DNA of 64,000 nucleotides from Mesorhizobium shangrilense. Lineage in GTDB: Bacteria; Pseudomonadota; Alphaproteobacteria; Rhizobiales; Rhizobiaceae. The position numbers and the translations under genes were made by a program. The DNA is taken from assembly GCF_040537815.1 (NCBI RefSeq), contig NZ_JBEWSZ010000001.1, positions 1,612,001 to 1,676,000 on the forward strand, given 5' to 3'. Below, in pieces: positions 47,522 through 55,700 of this stretch (position 1 is its first letter; the number at the start of each line of letters is the position of its first letter). The notes under the pieces were generated by a model. That model did no database searches, had not been told where the DNA came from, and saw only the letters and a program-made list of their open reading frames with translations.

Positions 47522-47597
47522 GCCCTTGTAGCTCAGCTGGTAGAGCAGCGGTTTTGTAAACCGAAGGTCGGCGGTTCGATTCCGTCCGGGGGCACCA
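47522..47597 (+). tRNA. tRNA-Thr (anticodon UGU)
   Basis: This 76-nt tRNA has acceptor stem GCCCTTG with CGGGGGC (two G-U pairs), discriminator A and encoded CCA. The anticodon loop TTTGTAA gives UGU. It is on the plus strand, opposite to tRNA-Tyr, tRNA-Gly and tuf. Confidence 0.95.
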
Positions 47598-47821
47598 GCT
47601 TTCACGAATTGACATGGGCCGGGTCCCACAATCCACCTTTTGCAGACGTGGGTGTTGTCGGCGTGTTCGCTCACGGCTCCTTCGATTGACGTCCCAATCC
47701 CACACGCACCAGCACCCTTGCCGGAAGTCAAAATTCGCCGCGACGGAAAACCGGGCGAGCGGCGTTTAAGGTTTTGCACCACTTCCGAACAACGTGTTGT
47801 GCGACCCAAAGAGAGGACATC

Positions 47822-48073
47822 ATGAGAAAGATAATTTTGATCGGCTTTGCCGTCGGAGCCGCCCTGTCGGCAGTGGCTCCAGCTGAAGCAAGTGGCGGCT
47901 GTGGCGTCGGATTTCATCGTGGGCCGTATGGCGGGTGCCGCCCAAATCGCGGCCCCGTGGTGGTCGTCCCCGGCCCTGTCCTAGGCACGTTCTATCCAGG
48001 TCGCGGTTATTGGTACGACGGCCGTTATTGGGGCCATCGCTATCGGGTACACGGCGGCTGGCGCTATCGCTAA
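47822..48073 (+). CDS. GCG_CRPN-type small secreted protein
   Basis: The 83-residue product has a signal peptide (MRKIILIGFAVGAALSAVAPAEAS). The GCGVGFHRGPYGGCRPNRG motif follows, the prefix that defines the rhizobial GCG_CRPN proteins, and then a Gly/Tyr/Arg-rich tail (GYWYDGRYWGHRYRVHGGWRYR). Two cysteines bracket the motif. Function is unknown; such proteins are exported and basic. The start is ATG 47822 behind GAGAGGACATC. Confidence 0.8.
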   Translation: MRKIILIGFAVGAALSAVAPAEASGGCGVGFHRGPYGGCRPNRGPVVVVPGPVLGTFYPGRGYWYDGRYWGHRYRVHGGWRYR

Positions 48074-48184
48074 TCCCACCACGCGTCCGCGGGAACACGG
48101 CAAGCTTCCGTTCCCGCACCTTGCAACGGCGTAACTGAGTTTTTCACTTCCTCACTCCCGCGAGCAGAGTGGCGGTCCCTACGA

Positions 48185-48206
48185 GCTGGGCGCAACTGCG
48201 CCCAGC
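48185..48206. terminator. GC-rich hairpin downstream of the GCG_CRPN gene
   Basis: A perfect 9-bp stem GCTGGGCGC/GCGCCCAGC closes on AACT, 112 bp after the stop codon. No T-tract follows, so intrinsic termination is uncertain. Confidence 0.45.
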
Positions 48207-48307
48207 GAATGCGCAATTCTCACGGCCCGCATGATGAAGCCTGATAGCGCGATCCGCTGCCTCTCACCGTCGGTTTGAGGTGACCCGCGCGAATCCGCTT
48301 GCCATCC

Positions 48308-48342
48308 CGCAGTTCACTTAATAGCTTGTAAAGTGAACTGCG
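48308..48342. promoter_or_regulatory. 12-bp perfect inverted repeat, candidate XRE-cupin operator
   Basis: CGCAGTTCACTT (48308-48319) is repeated in inverse at 48331-48342 with an 11-bp AT-rich spacer, ending 8 bp before the start codon of the XRE-cupin gene. The spacing and strength suggest an autoregulatory operator overlapping the promoter, or an mRNA hairpin that masks initiation. Confidence 0.7.
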
Positions 48343-48350
48343 GGGCCCCC

Positions 48351-49046
48351 ATGAAAATCGCCGAGGATGACAGCGACAACGACAGCGCCATGCCCAGCAT
48401 GGAGGCGCGGCGATCCGCGATATTGGGCGATCGCGTCAAGTTCTATCGCACCGCACGACGCCTCACGCTGCGCCAGCTCGGCGACATCGTCGGCACCACC
48501 GCCAGCTTCCTGAGCCAGCTCGAGCGCGGCCTCTCCGGCGCCAACACCAGCACGCTGATGCTGATCGCCAATGCGCTGGGCATCAGCCTCTCCGACCTTT
48601 TCGATGAACGCAAGGCGACGCCGCACGCGGTGCTGACGCGCGCCGAGCGCCCCGCCCTGCCGGTCAGCGAGGGCTATCGCAAGACGCTGCTGTCACGCCG
48701 TCCGATTCGCGATGTCGAGGTCTATTGCGGACATTTCGACGTTGGCGGCTCGACCGGAGATGCCCCTTACACCCACGGCAACGCGCATGAGATGTTCCTG
48801 GTCCTGCGCGGGCGGGTCGAACTGACGCTCGGCGCCGAGACCTTCGTTCTCGATGAGGGCGACAGCATCGAATACCCGACATCGACGCCGCACAAGACCG
48901 TCAATGTCGGCAGCACGCCTGCCGAAGTGCTTTGGATCATCGCACCGCCAACCAGCGGCACCATCGATCTCGACGAATATGTAGCCCGGAAACCACTCGC
49001 GGCCGGGTTGCCTAAAGCAAAAGGCGAGTTTGGGAAGGATGAGTAA
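48351..49046 (+). CDS. XRE-family regulator with cupin domain (PuuR-like)
   Basis: The 231-residue regulator has an N-terminal XRE helix-turn-helix (LTLRQLGDIVGTTASFLSQLERGLSGANTSTLMLIANALGI, about 38-79) and a C-terminal cupin with YTHGNAHEMFLVLRGRVELTLG and EYPTSTPHKTVNV. This layout is that of PuuR, the repressor of putrescine utilisation. It is followed immediately by a polyamine-type ABC operon and an amine-oxidase-like gene, consistent with that role. I start at ATG 48351; a GTG six codons earlier lies inside the inverted repeat. Confidence 0.88.
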   Translation: MKIAEDDSDNDSAMPSMEARRSAILGDRVKFYRTARRLTLRQLGDIVGTTASFLSQLERGLSGANTSTLMLIANALGISLSDLFDERKATPHAVLTRAERPALPVSEGYRKTLLSRRPIRDVEVYCGHFDVGGSTGDAPYTHGNAHEMFLVLRGRVELTLGAETFVLDEGDSIEYPTSTPHKTVNVGSTPAEVLWIIAPPTSGTIDLDEYVARKPLAAGLPKAKGEFGKDE

Positions 49047-49047
49047 T

Positions 49048-50130
49048 ATGGGATACAGATCAACGCTTGCGAAGATTGCCGGCGCAACAGTGCTCGCGGC
49101 CATGGCGACCGGAGGTGTTTACGCGCAGAGCGCGCCGCCGGCCGGCACAGTCGTCGACGGGTCGCTGAAAGGAAAGACCCTGACCTTCGTGTCCTATGGC
49201 GGCATCTACCAGGATGGCCAGGTCGCCGCGCTCAAGGAGTTCGTCGACAAGAGCGGCGTCAAGCTGCTCAATGACGGCCCGACGGAAATCGCCAAGCTCC
49301 AGGCACAGGTGGAATCCGGCAATGTGACATGGGATGTCGTCGATACCGACGATCTTCCGCCATTCGTCCATTGCGGAAAACTGTTCCAGAAACTCGACCT
49401 GACCAAGATCGACATCTCGAAGATCCCGGCGGGTCAGGTCGGCGAGTGCAGCGTGCCGGCGATGAACTACGGCGCCGTTCTGATGTACAAGAACTCGACC
49501 TACAAGGACAATCCGCCGAAGGACTGGAAGGATTTCTTCGACACCAAGAAATTTCCCGGCATACGCGCCATTGATGGCAGCGGAAGCCCGGTCGGCGGCC
49601 TTATCGAACAAGGCATCCTGGCAGATGGCGGCTCGGTCCAGAACATGACGGCCGCGGATATCGACAAGGGCATCGCCAAGATCAAGGCAATCGGCCCGGA
49701 CACGATCTTCTGGAAGACCGGTGCTGAATCCCAGCAGCTCGCCGAATCCGGCGAAGCCGACATGATCATCATGTGGACGGGCCGCGCCATGACCGCGGTC
49801 AAGAACGGCGCTGCCTACACGCCGGTGTGGAAGGACTGGCTGGTCGTCATGGATCAGCTGACCATCCCGGTCGGGGCCAAGGACACCGACGCATCCTACG
49901 CGCTGATCAATGCCTATCTCGGCAAGAAGTCGCAGGAGATCCTGACGGAGCAGACCTCCTATTCGCCCATCAACACCGAGTCGCAGCCGAAGGTGGATCC
50001 TTCCGTCGCCGCCTTCCTGACCAACTCGCCCGACCACGCCAAGCAGGGCTATCAGCAGAACATCAAGTTCTGGGTCGCCAATTTCGCTGCCGCTTCCGAC
50101 AAGTGGACGGCCCTGATGGCCGGCAATTGA
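49048..50130 (+). CDS. Polyamine/opine-type ABC transporter binding protein, system 2
   Basis: The 360-residue protein has a signal peptide (MGYRSTLAKIAGATVLAAMATGGVYAQ) and a PotD-type fold with LTFVSYGGIYQDGQVAALKEFVD, TWDVVDTDDLPPFVHCGK and WKDFFDTKKFPG. I choose ATG 49048 because AAGGA lies 8 bp upstream; an ATG three codons earlier overlaps the regulator stop. Regulator and transporter are therefore tightly linked. The ligand is probably a polyamine or amino-acid derivative. Confidence 0.88.
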   Translation: MGYRSTLAKIAGATVLAAMATGGVYAQSAPPAGTVVDGSLKGKTLTFVSYGGIYQDGQVAALKEFVDKSGVKLLNDGPTEIAKLQAQVESGNVTWDVVDTDDLPPFVHCGKLFQKLDLTKIDISKIPAGQVGECSVPAMNYGAVLMYKNSTYKDNPPKDWKDFFDTKKFPGIRAIDGSGSPVGGLIEQGILADGGSVQNMTAADIDKGIAKIKAIGPDTIFWKTGAESQQLAESGEADMIIMWTGRAMTAVKNGAAYTPVWKDWLVVMDQLTIPVGAKDTDASYALINAYLGKKSQEILTEQTSYSPINTESQPKVDPSVAAFLTNSPDHAKQGYQQNIKFWVANFAAASDKWTALMAGN

Positions 50131-50155
50131 GCCGTCGGGACCGCGAGGCAAAGAC

Positions 50156-51064
50156 GTGAGCCAGACATCACAGATATCCACGGCCGGGGGTGAAAATCCC
50201 CGGCCGGCGGGTGGCGCGCCAGCCTCTCGGCGGCGCCCATGGCTTGCCGCCTATCCTTCGCTGCTGGCGATGCCGGCCTTGCTGCTGCTCATCGCTGCCA
50301 TGGGCTATCCGCTGCTGACCGTCACGCTGCGCAGTTTCTCGGACCCCGCCTGGGGCCTGCAGAACTACGTCTGGTTCTTCTCCACACCCGTGAACGTCAC
50401 GGTCCTGTGGCGCACTTTTTCCATCGCGGCTTGGGTCACAATCGTCTGCGTGATCGCCGCCTATCCCTACGCCTATCTCATGACCGCGGTCGGGCCGCGC
50501 ATGCGGCTTATCCTCATCCTGTGCGTCCTGGTGCCGTTCTGGGTCAGCGGTGTCGTGCGCACCTTGGCCTGGGTCATCCTGCTGCAGGATTCAGGCATCA
50601 TCAATTCGCTCATCAGGCTGCTCGGCTTTGATGGCGTGAAGCTTATCCGCACGCAGACCGGCGTCGTCATCGGCATGGCACAGGTGCTGCTGCCGTTCAT
50701 GATCCTGCCGCTCTATTCGGTCATGCGCGGCATCGACCTGCGCCTGGTGCAGGCGGCGCGCAGCCTGGGCGCGCGCCCCTCGCGCGCCTTCCTGCAGGTC
50801 TATCTGCCGCTGTCGCTGCCCGGCGTCTTCGCCGGCGCCATCATCGTCTTCATCCTGTCGCTCGGCTTCTACATCACCCCGGCGCTGCTTGGCGGGCCAC
50901 GCAGCACGATGCTGTCGACGCTGGTGCAGAGCCAGGTGCTCAGCCTGCTCAACTGGGGTCGAGGCGGCGCCATGGGCGTCGTGCTGCTGGTCGCAACCTT
51001 CGTGCTGCTGGCGCTCGCCGCACCGCTGATGCGCCAGCGCCACAAACAGGCGTCCAGATCATGA
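50156..51064 (+). CDS. Polyamine/opine-type ABC transporter permease (PotB-like), system 2
   Basis: The 302-residue permease begins at GTG 50156 with a Pro/Gly-rich hydrophilic N-terminus of about 30 residues, then six transmembrane helices. Features are LVPFWVSGVVRTLAWVILLQDSG and the coupling loop QAARSLGARPSRAFLQVYLPLSLPG. A GC-rich hairpin (50182-50205) falls within its first codons. It overlaps the next permease by four bases. Confidence 0.9.
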   Translation: MSQTSQISTAGGENPRPAGGAPASRRRPWLAAYPSLLAMPALLLLIAAMGYPLLTVTLRSFSDPAWGLQNYVWFFSTPVNVTVLWRTFSIAAWVTIVCVIAAYPYAYLMTAVGPRMRLILILCVLVPFWVSGVVRTLAWVILLQDSGIINSLIRLLGFDGVKLIRTQTGVVIGMAQVLLPFMILPLYSVMRGIDLRLVQAARSLGARPSRAFLQVYLPLSLPGVFAGAIIVFILSLGFYITPALLGGPRSTMLSTLVQSQVLSLLNWGRGGAMGVVLLVATFVLLALAAPLMRQRHKQASRS

Positions 51065-51846
51065 AGACGCCGTTCCGCATCATACTCGGCCTGTTCTGCC
51101 TGCTGGTCGCCGTCTGGCTGGTGATGCCGACGCTGGTCATCATCCCGATGTCGTTCAACGAGAAGAAGTCGCTGGCCTTCCCGCCATCCGGCTTCTCCTG
51201 GCAGTGGTACGAGAATTTCTTCACCAACCCGGATTGGCTGGCGAGTTTCTTCAATTCGCTCAGGGTCGCGGGCCTCGTTGCCGTGGCCGCCACGGTGATC
51301 GGTACGCTGGCCGCGCTCGGCCTCAGCCGCATGAAGCATTCCGGCGCCGGCCTGCTGCGCGCCATCCTGATCACGCCGATGATCGTACCTGGCGTGGTGC
51401 TGGCGATCGGCATCTATGCCGTCTATCTCGATTACCAGCTTGTCGGCACCACCACCGGCTTCGTCATCGCCCACACGATGCTGGCGATCCCCTTCGTCAT
51501 CATCGCCGTGTCGGCAAGCCTCGAAGTCTTCGACGTGCGGCTGGAGACGGCCGCGGCAAGTCTCGGTGCCAACCGCTTCACCACGTTTCGCACCGTGACC
51601 TTGCCACTGATCGCGCCCGGCATCCTGTCCGGCTTGCTGTTTGCCTTCGTCACCTCCTTCGACGAAATCATCGTCGCGCTGTTCATCACCAGCCCATACC
51701 TGAAAACCTTGCCCGTCCAGATCTTCACAAGCATCACCCGTGACGCCGACCCCACGGTGACAGCCGTCGGAACGATCATCTTCATTGCCACGACGCTGAT
51801 CATCAGCGCCGGGCTGATCATCAGCTCTAGATCGAAGAGGAGTTGA
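51061..51846 (+). CDS. Polyamine/opine-type ABC transporter permease (PotC-like), system 2
   Basis: This 261-residue permease has the typical PotC-type opening with LVIIPMSFNEKKSLAFPPSGFSWQWYENFF and the coupling loop ETAAASLGANRFTTFRTVTLPLIAPG. It has about six transmembrane helices. It overlaps the upstream permease (ATGA) and is followed one base later by the ATPase start. Confidence 0.9.
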   Translation: MKTPFRIILGLFCLLVAVWLVMPTLVIIPMSFNEKKSLAFPPSGFSWQWYENFFTNPDWLASFFNSLRVAGLVAVAATVIGTLAALGLSRMKHSGAGLLRAILITPMIVPGVVLAIGIYAVYLDYQLVGTTTGFVIAHTMLAIPFVIIAVSASLEVFDVRLETAAASLGANRFTTFRTVTLPLIAPGILSGLLFAFVTSFDEIIVALFITSPYLKTLPVQIFTSITRDADPTVTAVGTIIFIATTLIISAGLIISSRSKRS

Positions 51847-51847
51847 G

Positions 51848-52966
51848 ATGTCTGCGTCCAACACCAGAGAACGCGGCGCGGCCATCGACATTCAAGGCGC
51901 CACCAAGCGTTACGGCAATTTCACCGCGCTCGACGACGTCAGCCTGCATATCGAGCCGGGCGAGTTCATGACGCTGCTAGGCCCCAGCGGATCGGGAAAG
52001 ACCACCACGCTCAACGTCGTGGCGGGCTTTACGGACCTGACCTCCGGCGACCTCGCCGTCGGCGGAAAAAGCATCGTCGCGCTGCCGGCGCACAAGCGCA
52101 ATATTGGCGTGGTCTTCCAGCACTATGCGCTGTTTCCGCACATGACCGTCGGCAAGAACGTCGCCTATCCGCTCACACTGCGCGGCATGGACAAGCAAGC
52201 GCGCGACCGCCACGTCGCGCGGGCGCTCGACATGGTCAAGATGGCCGACTTCGCGCATCGTTATCCAGCCGAGCTTTCAGGCGGCCAGCAACAGCGCGTG
52301 GCACTGGCCCGCGCCATTGTCTTCGATCCGCCGCTGCTGTTGATGGATGAGCCGCTCGGCGCGCTCGACAAGAAGCTTCGCGAATGGCTGCAGCTGGAGA
52401 TCAAGCGCATCCATCGCGAACTCGGCACCACCTTCGTCTATGTCACGCATGACCAGGAGGAGGCGCTGGTCCTGTCTGATCGCATCGCCGTGTTCAACCA
52501 GGGGCGTATCGAGCAGGTGGGAACAGGCCGCCAGCTCTATGATGAGCCAATGACCTTGTTCGTGGCGAAATTCATCGGGGAATCGACCAGTTTACGCGGC
52601 GCCGCCGAAACGTCAGGCAGCGAGACCAGCCTGACGGTTGCCGGCCAGAGGATCGTTGCCCGGGGAAAACTCGCCAGCGGCCAGAAACCGGTGGTCCTGC
52701 TGCGGCCGGAGAAACTGGCGCTTGCCAGCGCGAACGCGCCTGTGGCCGACGGGCAGAACAGCCTCACCGCCCAGGTCAGCGAAGCGATCTATCTGGGGTC
52801 CGGTTCGAAATACCAGGTGACCCTTCGCGATGGTTCCGTCGCCATCGTGCGCGCATCCCTGGAAGCCCAGCCTTTCTCCATTGGCGACACAGTCGATCTG
52901 CGCTGGTCGACCGTCGATGCAAAGCTTCTTGCCGACGACGACCGCGCCGACATGACGATGACCTGA
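51848..52966 (+). CDS. Polyamine/opine-type ABC transporter ATPase (PotA-like), system 2
   Basis: The 372-residue ATPase has Walker [24 protein letters not shown], signature ELSGGQQQR, Walker B LLLMDEP and switch THDQEEA, with a C-terminal TOBE domain from about residue 285. It completes transporter system 2. The amine-oxidase-like gene begins 28 bp after its stop, in the same orientation. Confidence 0.92.
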   Translation: MSASNTRERGAAIDIQGATKRYGNFTALDDVSLHIEPGEFMTLLGPSGSGKTTTLNVVAGFTDLTSGDLAVGGKSIVALPAHKRNIGVVFQHYALFPHMTVGKNVAYPLTLRGMDKQARDRHVARALDMVKMADFAHRYPAELSGGQQQRVALARAIVFDPPLLLMDEPLGALDKKLREWLQLEIKRIHRELGTTFVYVTHDQEEALVLSDRIAVFNQGRIEQVGTGRQLYDEPMTLFVAKFIGESTSLRGAAETSGSETSLTVAGQRIVARGKLASGQKPVVLLRPEKLALASANAPVADGQNSLTAQVSEAIYLGSGSKYQVTLRDGSVAIVRASLEAQPFSIGDTVDLRWSTVDAKLLADDDRADMTMT

Positions 52967-52994
52967 CCCCTCTTTCCACCACAGGATTTTAAAC

Positions 52995-54380
52995 ATGGAT
53001 GCCAAGGTCAACGGCAACGTCTCGTTCTGGTATGCCGACATTGGCGGCTTGCCGGCCTATCGCGCGCCGCTTCCAGGCGACCTCGAAGCCGACGTCTGCA
53101 TCGTCGGCGCCGGCTATACCGGCCTGTGGACGGCCTATTACCTGAAGAAGGCCGCCCCTTCGATCCGCATTGCGATCGTCGAAAGGGAATTCGCCGGCTT
53201 CGGCGCGTCCGGGCGCAATGGCGGCTGGCTGTCCGGCGGCTTCAGCTGGTCGCGCGAAAAGTATCTGAAGACGTCGACCCGCGGCGCCGTCATCGACATG
53301 GAAACGGCCATGCATGGCACGGTCGATGAAGTGATCGCGGTGACCGAGGCCGAAGGCATCGACGCCGACATCCGCCGCGTCGACAATCTGACGGTAGCGA
53401 CCAACAAACCGCAGCTGGAACGGATCAAGGCTGCCTACGAGGACGCGATCGGCTGGAACGTGCCACGGGACCGCATCGCCATGATCGGTCAGGAGGAAGC
53501 CAAAGCCCGCATCAATATCAAGAATGTGCTTGGCGCTTTCATTCATCGCGGCACGGCACGCGTGCAGCCAGCCAAGCTCGTGCGCGGCCTGGCCGCGGCC
53601 GTCGAGCGCCTCGGCGTGCCGATCTATGAACAGACTGAGGTGACCGGCATCGAAAAGGGCAAGGTCACGACCAATCGCGGCACTGTGCGCGCGCCCACCA
53701 TCATCCGCGCCACGGAAGGGTTCACGGCCGGCATTCCCGGCAATGAGCGGCTCTGGCTGGCGCTCAACAGCGCGCAGATCATTACCGAGCCGCTGCCGCA
53801 ATCGCTGTGGGACGAGATCGGCTGGAAGGGCCACGAACTGCTGGGCGATGCCGCGCACGCCTATTGCTATGCGCAGCGCACCCGCGAAGGTCGCATCACC
53901 ATGGGCGGCCGGGGCGTGCCCTATCGCTACGGTTCAAAAACGGATGTGCGTGGCCAGACCCAACAGGCGACGATCGAAAGCCTGCATGCGATCCTCACCA
54001 GTCGCTTGCCACAGACAGCTGGGCTTCGCATCGATCACGCCTGGTGCGGCGTGCTTGGCGTGCCGCGCGACTGGTGCACGACGGCCGGCCTCGATCCCGA
54101 GACCGGCATTGGCTGGGCCGGTGGCTATGTCGGGCTCGGGGTCTCGAGTTCCAATCTTTCAGGGCGGACGCTGCGCGATCTCATCCTGCGCCGCGACACC
54201 GAACTGACCCGCCTGCCCTGGGTCAACCGCAAGGTCAGCAAATGGGAACCGGAGCCCATGCGCTGGATCGGTGTCCACTCGATGTACCAACTGTACCGTA
54301 TCGCCGACGAACGCGAGGAGGCGGGCCTCGACCACACATCGAAGCTGGCGGGGATCGCCGACCGCATCACAGGACATTGA
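52995..54380 (+). CDS. FAD-dependent amine oxidoreductase (DAO family, PuuB/OrdL-like)
   Basis: The 461-residue flavoprotein has the N-terminal FAD-binding motif VCIVGAGYTGLWTAYYL (about 34-50) and GASGRNGGWLSGGFSW, the flavin contact typical of OrdL/PuuB and related glycine-oxidase-like enzymes. The C-terminal GWAGGYVGLGVSSSNLSGRTLRDLI completes the FAD site. Known relatives oxidise gamma-glutamylputrescine or other secondary amines. Coupling with a PuuR-like regulator and polyamine-type importer suggests an amine substrate imported by system 2. Confidence 0.88.
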   Translation: MDAKVNGNVSFWYADIGGLPAYRAPLPGDLEADVCIVGAGYTGLWTAYYLKKAAPSIRIAIVEREFAGFGASGRNGGWLSGGFSWSREKYLKTSTRGAVIDMETAMHGTVDEVIAVTEAEGIDADIRRVDNLTVATNKPQLERIKAAYEDAIGWNVPRDRIAMIGQEEAKARINIKNVLGAFIHRGTARVQPAKLVRGLAAAVERLGVPIYEQTEVTGIEKGKVTTNRGTVRAPTIIRATEGFTAGIPGNERLWLALNSAQIITEPLPQSLWDEIGWKGHELLGDAAHAYCYAQRTREGRITMGGRGVPYRYGSKTDVRGQTQQATIESLHAILTSRLPQTAGLRIDHAWCGVLGVPRDWCTTAGLDPETGIGWAGGYVGLGVSSSNLSGRTLRDLILRRDTELTRLPWVNRKVSKWEPEPMRWIGVHSMYQLYRIADEREEAGLDHTSKLAGIADRITGH

Positions 54381-54468
54381 GCCCGTAGCGCCATCCGATT
54401 GGACGCTGTGGCACCAGCCAATCCGCGAATAAGTCCTACAAGCATTTCAGTGCCTGCCGGAGACCGCC

Positions 54469-54828
54469 ATGACCGACTTCCAGACCTTCGCCCACCTCGC
54501 CTCCATCGATCTCGGTGAACCCGAGGCCAAGCCGACCTCGATCAGTGGCGATCAGGTCGAGGCATCGAGGACATTATGGACCTCGCCGGACGGGACGCTG
54601 GAAGTCGGCGTCTGGGAGTGCACGCCCGGCCGGTTCACGGCCGCGCGCGAGGCGAATTCCGAAACCTGCCACATTGTGTCGGGCCGTGTCTCATTGCATG
54701 GTCCCGATGGCAGGAGCCAGGACGTCGGCCCCGGCGAGATGCTCGTCCTGCCAAGGGGCTGGCAGGGCGAGTGGACCATTCACGAGAAGACGCGAAAACT
54801 ATACATCCTGCACTTCGAAGAAGCGTGA
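54469..54828 (+). CDS. Cupin-domain protein (DUF861/EutQ-like)
   Basis: This 119-residue single cupin has the barrel motifs VGVWECTPGRFTAAREANSETCHIVSGRVSLHG and GPGEMLVLPRGWQGEWTIHEKTRKLYIL, as in the cupin_3 (DUF861) group. Such proteins often follow DAO-type oxidases in polyamine or amino-acid catabolic operons, but their reaction is usually undefined. It lies 88 bp after the oxidase and converges on a TetR gene. Confidence 0.85.
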   Translation: MTDFQTFAHLASIDLGEPEAKPTSISGDQVEASRTLWTSPDGTLEVGVWECTPGRFTAAREANSETCHIVSGRVSLHGPDGRSQDVGPGEMLVLPRGWQGEWTIHEKTRKLYILHFEEA

Positions 54829-54888
54829 GCCGAATTCCATTTTCTGGTAAGTTTGCAAACCGGCGCGGGGTCGGATCAACGCTTGTGA

Positions 54889-55599
54889 TCAACCACGCGG
54901 GGCCAGATCGAAATGCCGTGGAAACGCCTGATGCAGCAGCATCAGCATCGTCTTGCGCAGCACATCGGATCGGCCTTCCGGTGGGTTCAGGTGATCCCAG
55001 AACCACGCGCCATGAACGAGGTAGTTGAGGCTTTCAGCCAGCGTGTCCGTATCGACGTCGCTGTAGCCGCCGATATCAGCGATTTCGACGAGGAATTCAC
55101 GCGCTTCGGCAGTGTAGGCGAGATCATTCGGCATGCCGATTTCGTTGTAGATTTGCATGCTCTTGCGATCGCTGGAGAAGACGACGAAGACCGACACCCA
55201 TTTGGGATGCAGTCGCGAGAACCTCTGCGCGCATTCGAGCGCGCCCATCAGGCGTTGCACGGGTGAAAGGTCCGGTGCTCGGACCAGGCTCGCCCAGAGT
55301 TCGTCGTATTGATCGCTGAGATACTGCAACACAGCCCTGAAAAGATTCTCCTTGCTGCGGAAGTGGAAGACGACCAGCGCGTTGGATGAGCCGACATGCT
55401 CGGCAATGCGCTGCATTGTGACGGTCGCGAGCCCCTCCTCGGCGATGAGCTCGATCGTGGCGTCGATGATCCGCTGAATGCTCGCTTCGCCGCGTTCGCG
55501 CCGACGATCCCTGAGGCCGGGGGCGGGTTTCGAACCCTTGCCCTCGGCCTTTGCGACCTTGCGTGTCTCCGGTGCCACGGCTGCCTTGCGTTGCGCCAT
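54889..55599 (-). CDS. TetR-family regulator (BetI-like)
   Basis: The 236-residue regulator has a lysine-rich N-terminal tail of about 35 residues, a TetR helix-turn-helix (IIDATIELIAEEGLATVTMQRIAEHVGSSNALVVFHFRSKENLF, about 44-87) and a C-terminal domain with LAESLNYLVHGAWFWDHLN, similar to BetI-type regulators. It is probably the last gene of an operon after the binding protein and amidase. It likely controls the promoter near 58449. Confidence 0.88.
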   Translation of the reverse strand: MAQRKAAVAPETRKVAKAEGKGSKPAPGLRDRRRERGEASIQRIIDATIELIAEEGLATVTMQRIAEHVGSSNALVVFHFRSKENLFRAVLQYLSDQYDELWASLVRAPDLSPVQRLMGALECAQRFSRLHPKWVSVFVVFSSDRKSMQIYNEIGMPNDLAYTAEAREFLVEIADIGGYSDVDTDTLAESLNYLVHGAWFWDHLNPPEGRSDVLRKTMLMLLHQAFPRHFDLAPRG

Positions 55600-55700
55600 C
55601 TTCGTCCAGTCCTGTTCGAACCCTGCAGTGGATACTTCGCCGGCTCACCTTGGCTTGAGCCGGCGCGCAAAATTCCGTTGCAGGTGCTACCTATACACGA

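Noticed and set aside
47486..47917. 143-codon minus-strand frame across tRNA-Thr
   Set aside because: It spans a tRNA gene on the opposite strand and shows no protein-family features.
50182..50205. GGCCGGGG-gtgaaaat-CCCCGGCC followed by GGCGGG, resembling one arm of the FMN riboswitch
   Set aside because: It lies within the first codons of the system 2 permease, the other conserved arms are absent nearby, and no riboflavin gene is present. It is probably a chance GC-rich hairpin.
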